Assembly (NCBI GenBank): GCA_964023275.1
Contig: OZ029916.1
Location: forward strand, 26,674,953 to 26,738,952
Reading direction: 5' to 3'
Origin: Norana najaformis
Lineage: Eukaryota > Annelida > Clitellata > Crassiclitellata > Hormogastridae
Length of the DNA: 64,000 bases
Part shown: piece by piece, positions 29,101 through 41,100 of the stretch
How positions within the stretch are numbered: the first letter of the stretch is position 1
Layout: each line of letters opens with the position of its first letter
Translations under genes and position numbers: made by a program
The notes under the pieces: generated by a model
What the model was told of the DNA's origin: nothing
Database searches by the model: none
What the model saw: only the letters and a program-made list of their open reading frames with translations

Positions 29101-32100
29101 CAATATTTCCAGTCTTAAATTTTGTGTTTGGTTCCCTCTTTTGATCAGCATTCTGGTGTGCTTTTGTTCCGTGTCAGACTGTGGCACCGGTGAGGAACGA
29201 CCAGATGATGGTTCTGGCACTGTGTGTGAAGGAATTCCAGAATCTCCTCTGTCACCCGTCATTGACTGCAATCTTTCTGAATTTGGTTGCTGTAACGACG
29301 GAGTAATGGCAGCACTTGGCCCTGATGGATTTGAGTGTCAGGAGGTGGCATCTCCGAATGACTGCAGCAACCATTTGTATGGATGTTGTTCCGATAGCTT
29401 GACGCCAGCCCTTGGTCCAGATCTTGAAGGCTGTCCTGAAGCCTCCACTCTGAGCACACTAGACAACTATGGTATGCTGCTATTGTTTGTATCATGTTAC
29501 ACTTTTAGCAATGGACAGTTTTGGGGCAGTTTAGCTATGTAATTTCAGCATTAAAATGCTTCAACTCAAGAATTACAACTCCAAACCCTGAATAATACTC
29601 TTTTGGTTCACTGTTATGTACTTGGTTAAATTGTAATAGGAAGCCCTCTTAGTGGGACTTCGATCACTTCAGGTAAGGGTGGATCCAGGATTTCAGCAAG
29701 GGGGGTTCATATAGTAAACACAGAGTGCGAGCCTATATGGTTCATGGTGGTGTAACCCCAGTGAAGTCCAAAAGCAAAGCCCTTGCTCAGGGCTCAGGGG
29801 GGCTTTGCCCTCCTGAAACTGAGTTTTTTCTTACAAAATACATAATTTGGGATATTTTCCTTGCATTACTTTTAGGTTTTAATGTTGTATTCTAGTCCAG
29901 ACTTCACATCTTTATACATAAAGTATTGCACTACCTAACAAAAGCTGACAACATGTGTACTTAACTACAACAGTGGCAGAAACAGATCTGTCACATCCAC
30001 TATTTAGATTTTGCAGTTTTACTTTCACGTTCTGACATGTCATTACATTACCAGATGCTGAAATAATTAATGTTGTACTATGAAAGAGTCTTAGCCTCAG
30101 CATATAAGGGTGGGTAGACAACCCTCTTCCTTGCCATCTGGTCTTCCCACAGTCAGTGTATATGAGACCGTGACCATTTCAGGGACCTGCAAGTTCTAAA
30201 CTATTTTCATAATAATACTTAGAAAATACATGGAAAATATAGTTACTTTTCATAAAAGATGTTATTTATGTTAACATGAAATGCTTTTCTATTGTAATTT
30301 TGTTATAAATTAATACATTAATTTCTTTGTTTCAATCTCTAATATGGTAAATATCATTGGTTATAACCCACATAAACAACAGTTCTTCGGGATCCTCAAT
30401 AATTTTTAAGAGTGTAAAGGGGTCCGGAGACCAGGGACTTTGAGGATCGCTGCCAGAGACCATTGCACCTACTTGACAAATAACACTGCAACCATAATCC
30501 AAAATATTCATTGCCGATGCAGTCCATTTAAGCAAGCACATCACAACTGATAGCATAATTTTTTAGCAGCACTTATTAACCAGATAACTTTGAATTTTTA
30601 CTTATTTATGAAATAACTTTGAATTTTGATCTTGAATTGACTAAAGATTAATGTATATATATATGTATGTATAATAACAAATATGTACTTAAATTCTGTG
30701 TGTCTTTTCTTAAAATAAGAAACTGTTGACTTGCTAGGTTTTCATTTATTCTCAGACTGGCTGGGGAACTGTGTGTAGTTTCTGTTTAACGACCCTGTGT
30801 TTTCACCCTCCTCCTTTATCCAGGCTTGGGGCTGGCTTTGGCGAGTACTACAGTGGCGGAGTTTGGCTGGGGAACTCAGGAAGCAACGACCTTTTATATA
30901 TTGCCAGGCAGGGACAAAGGTGGGGAGGGTAGGGGTGCTGACCCCAGGACCCATGGTCCTTGAAGGGGCCAGGCAGTCCAGCAGTCTTGTTTTAATTAAA
31001 ACAGGTGAATACAGCTGCACATATCAAGTACTTTTATAACGCTGAAACACGCCAGTGTGAGCAGTTCAGCTACGGAGGCTGTGGTGGAAATAATAATACC
31101 ATCCAGGCTAGGTATATGCTAAAGTAGTGTTTGAAGTAGTGTTCAGATATATCTAGTGAGGTTAAGAGGTTTGTTGAAAACTTTGTGGCTGCATTGGTTG
31201 CATGGACATCATAGCCAACAGATGCCGCATTTCAACATCTGAAGATCTTACCAACCTTACTCCCAAGTTGACTGCTTGGGAGTCCGTGGGATGGACCACT
31301 GAGCAAAATGATTAATGAATTTCAAAGCTGGTTTGGCCATAGGCAATGTACTAAGGGCAATATTATATGGATGGAGAAAATCAAAGTCCAAAACCACACT
31401 GGCTATCACATTTACAGGTCTATTCTAAGGGTCATGACCCCTGAGGGCCCTCTGGATCCATCCTTGTCTTCAGGGCTTAGCATTTGTGTATTATTGAACA
31501 TGCTAAGTGAAAGTTACTGCATCGTAATTACATTAGTTACCATACCTTGTCTTTTACCTTACTCTGTCTTATCTGTATCATTTCAAAGCTGCTTGCAAAG
31601 AAAGATTTATTTGGAATAACATGTTCAGTGCATGTATATATGTGTATTTAGTAATTTGTAAGTATCATAGTTGCTTTATTTGTGTTTGACTATAGTTTTT
31701 TCCCAGATTTCTGATAAATATCTGTCCTTATTAAGGAATTTAATCCGAGACTTGTGGATTTTTCTACCATGGGGTCAAATTGGAGCTAAGCTAAGACTAT
31801 CTTAAGGCAAAAACCTTATAGAATTTCTTACAGTGGATGAACACCATAGACGTGCCTTAGTGCTAAATAAATTGCCAGATACATGTGCGAATTCATACAT
31901 ACCTGTATACACATGCATGCATATATGCATACTTACATACATGGACTTTGAAGCATTTAGTTTAATTAAGAAATACTTTGTGTTCTCTTGTACTCAGTAA
32001 CCTGTGATGAGTCAGCATACGGTTGCTGTGGCAATGGTGTCAGCACAGCCCTTGGCCCTGGTCTTGAAGGTTGTCCTGAGACAACAACGGAAACTCCTGA

Positions 32101-35100
32101 GCCACTTTCCCCGAGTGAAAATACTCGCTTCAGCTACTGTCCAGATGGAGAAACTCCTGCAAAGGGACCCAACCAAGAAGGATGCCAGGGCCCTTCGAGT
32201 GTGACGAGCACTTGTGAACAGACTCCCTTCGGCTGCTGTTCAGATGGAGTTACTCCAGTACAGGGACCCAACCATGAAGGATGCCAGGGTCCATCAAGAA
32301 CTTGTGACATCTCTGCCTACAGATGCTGCCTTGATGGCCAAACTGAAGCACAGGGTCCAAACTTTGAGGGATGCCACAACACGGAAAAATACATGATCAC
32401 ATGCTTTGATTCGCCATATGGATGCTGTTCTAATGGAATAACACCTGCCTCTGGACCGCACAACATTGGCTGTCCATCCAGAATGACTCGTGGAGGTATG
32501 GTTTGCTATGATGGTAATGCAGTATTGAAATTTATGTAGCATTACTTCTGAAAAAGTTGTATAAATATTCGATTGCGATTACAACAGAGATTTATGGTGA
32601 ATTGGCTAAGCAAGAGTGCCAGGTTGCTGGGGAAACCTAAGTCTCTTCGTAGTGTTCAGGTTAAGATGCAGTATCAGTAGTGGGGTAACTGTCTACTTAG
32701 CTGTTGTAAACTAACTGAAGATGGTTGGGTTTGGAAGCACCTCTGACTCTGAACACTGTGCTGGTTTCACATTTGTCCTGCTGACTTGGCAGCCTAATTA
32801 ATTGATTAGTGACGTAATTTGCAGTTGCAATGGATAGGCCATTGCATTGGTCATCTGGCACTAGTTCAAATCATCATTGCTGCTGTAACTTGTTGTTTAG
32901 CAATTTTTATATGAATAAATGTATCAATCATTCAGTCAGTCAAATCAAGTCAATCAGTGGGACCAGCTAAATTAGTGGATGTCTTGCTTGAATTATTAAT
33001 TTAATAAGGATGTAGTTAGTTATTATTAAGTAGATTTAGGAGTCAGGAAATTTTATTAACATTACGCACCTATGTAAAGTCCTTAAAAGGAGCTATATAA
33101 ATGCTGCTTAGATACCTAACTGGTAAGTTAACTGATGTGTGTGTTAGGTATTTGCTCTCTTGCAAAGGATTCCTCATTCTGTACCAATTACACTGTGAAG
33201 TGGTCATATGATGTGGCGCTTGGTGAATGCAGTCGGTTCTGGTACGGAGGCTGTGAAGGCAATTCCAACAAATTTGACTCAGAAGATGACTGTCAGCTGA
33301 CCTGTGTTCAACCGCAGGGCCTGGGTATCTAAAGTGCCTTTTTGACCATATTTCTTTGTTGGATATGAATTTCTCTTTCTAATATTAAGATTTTGCTTTA
33401 TTTTGAATACATTGTATAATTTTTGTTTCATAAAATGGCCTCAGTCTGTTGCATAAGACAGTTGATCAGATAGACTGTTTTAGAGGAGGCTTGAACCTGC
33501 ACATAAACTGCTGTATTATGTTACATAGAGAATGTTCAGGTAGTCAATCACCATGCCTTACATTGGTTTGCATTTTCTGAAATTGGAAATGAGTAAGAAT
33601 CTGTTTCAGTCTTAAGTAAAGCTGTACTTGTTCTGACCGGATTAATATGCAGGTCCTCTGAGACTGACTGAAGAGTCAAAGAACGTACTTTGTGTGCAGC
33701 ATTAAGTTATGTTATTGTACGTTGTGTTACAGACAGGTGCTTCCTGCCGCCATCTGGTGGTCGTTGCCGAGCAGCACATATCAATTACTTCTATAACGCT
33801 GAAACACGCCAGTGTGAGCAGTTCAGCTATGGAGGCTGTGGTGGAAATAATAATCGATTTGATTCCATTGAACACTGTGAACAGATCTGTGCAGAACCGT
33901 TAAAACCAGGTACTTGTTCATTGATCTTCTTAATCGATGCTTACTTTAGATGCAGTGTTTTGTTTTGCTAGTTATATTGTCTGTTGCTGTTCTTAACAGG
34001 TGCCGTATAATGTGCTAGTATGTATTTCCTGATGCTGTGCATGCATAGATGCGCTAGGTGCCATGTCAAGTCCCGCATTCTAACAATGTTGCATTTTACT
34101 GACTGCACACTAAACACTGTTTACTTGAATTTGTGGACCTATGTCCCTGGCTGTGTAATATGAGAACTTGCGTTGTAATCATGAATAGAGGATCTCTGGT
34201 GTACATACCTTACTCTGAATGTTCATGTATTTGGGCATACTGGTACTTATACCAGAACTTCCTTATGACTCACTTCAATATAACAATACTTTCTGATGCA
34301 AAGTGACCAGTAACATGTATCCTAGATTTTGTTTGGCTTTAGAAGTAGACCACATTAGATGCAGTTATTGGTGTGGCTGTCAAACACAGTGCTATAAGGA
34401 GATTCCAGCATACCATTGGTTGATGCCTTGTGCAGTAGACACTGGCATGTTTTCCCATGCTTCTTTGTTTTGTTGTGCTTAGATGTTTGCAGTCAGCCAC
34501 ATTCATCGGGCCCCTGTAGAGGTCATTTTGAACGTTGGTATTATGACAAGGGCAATGGCCTTTGCCGACCATTCATTTATGGTGGATGCAAAGGCAATGA
34601 GAATCAATTTGAAACACTGGAAGCCTGTCAACAGAGATGCAGGGAACCAGCCTCACATGGTGAGTCAACATTTTCCTTGTTGTATCTTCATATACGGTAG
34701 TTGTTATTTGAAGAAATTATTGTCAGCTTTGAATGGCTGGGAATATGTTATCAAATGAAGAGTACGGGTGATCATAAAGTGTAAACTCTACTTCATTATC
34801 ACTGCCCCGAAATATCTAAGGCTAAAATCGAGAAAGTAAAATGACAGACTTAGGAAAGATGGTATGAAGCCTCTTCTAAAACATCAGCTGTAGTTCAAAG
34901 GTTCAAAATGATGGTCAGAGCTAAGAATGAAAAGATATAACAAAGCCAAAACAATAAAGAAGGCTTACATTAATGGTTCTGGATATGCTCTTGCTTTTTC
35001 ACGCTACAGTGATAAAGTGGAGTTTCTTCTTGTGCTGTTTGTAGTTTGCAAACTTGAATCGGATCCAGGCCCATGTGACAGAAAATCTACTGTGTGGTAT

Positions 35101-38100
35101 TTTAATCCTAAAGTTAGCCAGTGTGAAACTTTCACCTATGGAGGTTGTCTGGGTAATGCCAACCGATTCTCGTCCAGGGAAGAATGTAGCAACATCTGTG
35201 AAAGGCTGCTGAAACAGAAATCTGTTGGTGAGTTTAACAGCAATTCTGAGCTGTAGCTTTTCAGTTGTGGAGCTACTGGCTGAAAACCTGTAGCTTTAGT
35301 ACTGTGGTAATTTAGTTAAAGAACTCCAGCAATTGCAATAATTGAACATTTTGTTGATTTTATGTTACCTTTGTCATCTGTACAGTGCAGTCTCGTGAGG
35401 ACCTTGCATAAACAGGCGTGCTCTCTATCAGTACGCTTGCCTGTCTGAGCAGATTGAATATTCCTTAATCTAATTTAATCCAAAATTTGATAACATGAGT
35501 TGATATAAGTAAAACCACACGGTGAGCCAATATTAGGAGTCATTGTGTTGTTAGTCAAACCCAGCTGGACAGTCTTGTAGTCCTGATGGCTCTTCATTCT
35601 GAATGAGCTGACTTCTCAGAATTAGTTGAATTTCTGACAAGAGTTTGATCTTCCTTAAGCATCAAATACCAACACCAGAGAAGTGATTAGATTAGATTAT
35701 CTTAAATTAGATCAGAATAGATTATGTTAGATAGACTTGAACTGATGATGGAGTTTTGTGTCACAGACATCTGTATGCTACCGGCTGAAACTGGCCTCTG
35801 TCGTGGCTACTTTGAGAGATGGTACTACAATCCCACAGATGGATACTGCAAGCAGTTTGTGTATGGTGGATGTGGTGGAAATGCCAATCGATTCGAATCA
35901 GAGGCTGACTGTAGGAGTACCTGTCGGGCCAAGCCTCCAGTGGGTAAGTTAAAGGCACATCTCTCATCACTCATTCCAGATTTACTAGTAGAATATGTAC
36001 AGCTTCTCTGTTGCTTATCTTCAGTCCTATATACTGCAAGCATGCTTGGGCACGTGTGTGGCTATACATTTACATGGAGCATTTTGTGACCTCTCAAGAA
36101 TGCAGAAAATTTTTAAAGCACCTCTTTGAACCACTATAAATCACCTTACAGAAATTAAACCAACATCACTGTCTGACAGTTCTAAACCAATGCTACTTAT
36201 GCTGGAATGTTTCTTGAACTTTCTGAGGCAGAAAAGCGGTCCATTTGCGTTCAGAAAGATTTTTCTAGAAGGAACAATTGTCCTCTCTTTTGATTCTACA
36301 TGTGTCAGATAGGTTACTGTTACTATTTTCATGTTTTGTTGATCAATTTATCATTCACATTTGTAAGATTTATTTCCATTTTTTTTGCCAAAAAATAGAT
36401 TATAATAATCTAACTGTTAAAAATATAAAATAAAAATGACTGAACCTATGACCTGAAATCTGTCAGTTTCTTTTGGTCATTCCCATTTTCCTAGTCAGTC
36501 AGTGGATTAGTTTCAATCAACAGATTCAGTCAGTCAGTCATTTGATCAAATAAACCAAGCACTGTTGAATAAATGAGGAATTTGTTGAAAATAGTTTGTT
36601 GAATATTTAGTCAGTTCTGTTTGAATGATTGTTTTGACATTCAGACGTGTGTCATCTGCCAAAGGTTGAAGGGCCATGTCAGGACTACGTTGTCCGATAT
36701 TATTTTGATGCTGACTCACTTCAGTGTCATCAGTTCTACTTCGGAGGCTGTGACAGCAATGGAAACAACTTTCATACCTTAGCAGAGTGTGAGAAGAAAT
36801 GCCAGAGGGCGACACTCGTTATCGAGGCAACCATCTTACCAGTCCCTGCCTCAACTCAAGCAGCCTCTGGCACTGGTATTTGACTCACTGTCTATCCTGT
36901 TACTATTGGATCATCTGAGATCAGATGATTTATCATTTTTATTCTGATTTCAGCTTTTGTTTATGCACTGTGTAAAACCAAATTTCAGTTTTCTTTCCAC
37001 TACATGTTGTTGTTGAAATTACCAACAACAGCATTTATACATTTCTAGATTTTGCAGGATGATCCACAATTTGAAAATTTATGCTTTTGAAGTCCGGATG
37101 ATATATTTCAAAGTTTCAAATGTTCCAAAAACTTGGTAATCATGTTGTGTAAAAGCAACATAGCACTCATTACAATAATTAATTAATCATCAATAATTAG
37201 CGTTCAACTAATCAGCGTGTAACTTTAGTGTGTGCTGTTCTAGATGCATGTTCTCTTCCTGTGGAGCATGGTCCTTGTCGAAAGTCTTTGGGACGTTGGT
37301 ATTACGACACTTACCATGCACGTTGTATTCACTTTGCCTATGGAGGCTGTGAGGGAAATGCAAACCGATTCATGACGCAGGAAGAGTGTATGAACCAGTG
37401 TGGATATCGCAATGGTCCTCCAGATCCCAAAACATTGTTCCCATCATATGCGAAATCTCCAGCTCCTGAGCTACTGGTTATCGAGCAACCGGTTACTGAG
37501 CAACCGGTTACTGAGCGACCAACCATTCAAGGTGAAAGTGATGTCTGTTGCACTCAAGTAGAAGGCAAAAACTTGCTAAATAGATTCAGTCTGTCATTGT
37601 GTTTGCAGTTTTACAGATATCTTCCTTAATTTATGCAGTCTATGATTCAACAAGATCCAAGAGATTAGAAAATTCATGCAAGTGCAAATGCTTCTGGAAT
37701 GTGTTTTAAACTTTTAATGTTTTTGACATCTTGTTGTTTGTTCATCTTTTTTATTATGGTTTTATTCTGTATTTGGTTGATTTTGTTTCAACCCTGTGTC
37801 ACAGACATCTGTATGCTGCCGGCTGAGACTGGCCTCTGTCGTGGCTACTTTGAGAGATGGTACTACAGTCCCACAGATGGATACTGCAAGCAGTTTGTGT
37901 ATGGTGGATGTGGTGGAAATGTCAATCGATTCGAATCAGAGGCAGACTGTCAGAGTACCTGTCGGGCCAAGCCTCCAGTGGGTAAGTTAAAGGCACATCT
38001 CTCATCACTAATTTACCTAATAATACTTTACCATGGACATCAACTAGATCACTCTGCTGGTTTCAGCTTAAGTTTCACTTTCAGTCCATTTTGCTTCCAA

Positions 38101-41100
38101 TCAGCATTAAGTTTAGGTATTTTTATCTTCTATGTAACTGTACATTTGAAATATTTCTGGTTTCAGTGAGATTTAGATGAAATCGTTGTCAGTCATTTTT
38201 TTCTAGATGATGTCTGCAAAATGTCAAAGGAAACGGGAACATGTGATGACTATGTGGCTGTCTGGTACTTTGAGCCAAACTCTCGATCATGTCGTCGGTT
38301 TCTCTACAGTGGTTGTGGTGGAAATGGCAACAGATTTTCTTCGGAGGTGGAATGTGAATCCAAATGCATACAGACACATACTGTTGACTCCGAACATGTT
38401 GAGCATCACACATCCATTGACGCTACACAGTTTCCATTGGATCCAGCTGTTGAGCATCACTTCATTGAGGAGCCCAATGTGGCTGAAACAGATATTTCAG
38501 CTGAAATTTTGGAGCCGTCAAGTAAGTACATGCCTCCTTCAATATGGTCGCAAGAAGGGACGTACAATGTAAATGTTTTCCAATATATTTGAACACATGG
38601 TTCAGTATGTCTTAGCCTGGTGTGGTATGTTATGGTGTGATGTGGTATGTTGCAGACTGGTAGTGTGGTATGGTGTAATGTGGTATGGGTTGGTGGTGGG
38701 GTGTGATATGCTGTGAGATGGTGTGATAGGGTATCTAATCTGATCTAATCTTATGACTTCTGTAGCACCGTTATCATAATGTCCAAGGCATCAATCGATG
38801 GTCTCTTTAAAAGAAATTATAATAAAAAATTATAATCCGTATTAGAAGCCGTATTGAAGTCAGTACGTCAGCGAAACGAGAAGTTAGGCTACAGGTAAGC
38901 AAGTTGAAACACGAGTGTTAAGTTTGGACCTGAAAGACATCAAAGAATTGACAGAACTGCCATTCTCAGGTAGTGGTGGTTCCAAGCCTGGAAAAGGAGG
39001 GGGACAACGCTGATCATCTTCGCTAGGTCACAGCATCATTAAACAGGAACTACACAATTGACAGAACAAACTTAATTGGGCAGCAAATTCCGAAGCTTTG
39101 GACCAGCTATCGAGAACACCGGAGAACCCAATACTGACGTGGTATGGTGTGGTGCAACATGATAAGGTGTTGCATGGTGTTGTAATGTTATTTATTGGCC
39201 ATTAGGCTGGAGAGGTGGTGAACTCAACCATAAATCTTTCTGTTTTGATTATTCATTTGTCAGTATGTTCCTGCTACTCTGTCTTTAAATAGTTCTTGCT
39301 TTATTCAGAATAAGTTAATGCCTTGTGTCTAAAATAGAGAGTTTGCGATGCTGTAGCTAGCTGTCGATGACTGGATTATTCTGGAGATGTAATAAGTAAA
39401 TGAGTGTAGTAATGTAATTGGTTCAGGGTAGTTGTCCTGTTGTTTAATTTCCATTGTCCCGTTACATGCTACAACATAAAGATGCTTTAGTTCCATGAAA
39501 GATGGAGGCATTTTATGAATGACCTGTCATGTTTCTTATATTAACATGTGAGTATGGGCTGGACTTAAGAAAAAATATAATAATATAAAATCAATATAAA
39601 ATAATATCAAAGATGACAGCCTTTAAGGTTATGCATAGTTTGGCAAAGCATTGTATTTCAATTCACACAGTGAGCCAATGATTTTAACCCAGATTGCATA
39701 GTTGTAACGCCAACACATTAGATCTCACACCTGTATCATGTGAGCTTTTTTGCTGCATGCAGGTGTCTGTCTGCTGCCTGCAGAAGTTGGGGATTGCTTC
39801 TCCTATGAACAGCGATGGCATCTTGATCCTTCTTATGGCAGATGCACCCTGTTTTATTATGGCGGCTGTGGTGGAAATGCGAATAACTTCCTGACAGAGG
39901 AACAATGCGAACGATTGTGCCAGCCGTACTTACGAATCGATCAGACTCGTGAAACATCAAGAGGTTGGCAGATCTTTGTATTTTCTTCAGCAACTAACTA
40001 ATGATTATTCTTTATTTCATCACATGTGCTTCTGTGGTGCAGTAGATGTTCTTTAGACTCAACTATATGTATAGATACAATCAGATTAGATTAGAATCTG
40101 ATAATTTACATTGGCAAGAACTTTTATTTGGCAGATGGAGCCACAAGAATGTACATAAAGTCTTACTGTAGTTTGAGCCACTGCAGTATTTTCATAAATT
40201 AATGCCATGAAGGGGAGATTGGACTTAACAGACAGGTTTCCTCATTCATCAGGCCCATTGGTCAACATACATTTACAGGTATTTTAAAGCTAAGAGCCAG
40301 TTTTTCTCTTCTTAACTGGAGGGGGTAAATCTATCTTTCCTTTAGTCTAAGCTTCCTGTTATAAATCTGAAGCAGTTGTGTTTTCTTTTATGTGTCTTTC
40401 ATGTATTCAAAAGTTGTACAATACTGCTTTAAAGATGGTTTTATCAGGGAGTGCCTTCAATGTGGCAGATTTTTCATGACAAGCATCATCAGACTTCTTA
40501 CATTACTTAAACTACTTGTTGCACAGTTGATCGAACTAGCATTCCCAAAGTTCTGCAGGAAACATAACTTAGAATTTAATAAGGGAATAAGAAGTCCCGC
40601 ATGCCATACTATGCCATGCTTTCCATTACCTACATTTCATGAAAGACTGAAAACCTTCTTGGTTGATGGTGGATTGTGTTGTTAGGTCAAGAGAACTTTT
40701 CAGCCAGCTCCTAGAAGTGGTACCATATAATTGCCCCATTACATAGCATTACATGCCATGCTACACCATAAGAAATTGACATATTACATAATGGAATTTA
40801 TGCCGGAGCCTTGTCTCTCAAGTTTTAGTTGTTGTTTGACAGAGGAGACTTCCAGAACATATGAATTGCCAGCCGTGCAGACATTGGCTGGTGGCACTGT
40901 GACACTGCCTTACAGAGGATCACAGCCAGTGACTCACATTGTGTGGTACAGAGATAGGTTAGAACCATTTCATTTTTCAGTTCCTCAGCTGCACATGACT
41001 CATAACTGCCACTTGCACCATCGTTAAGTTTGTATTTTCTTTACAGTCATTCAACTATCAAATGACAGCAGGGTAAAGGATCTCACCTAATAATGCTACT

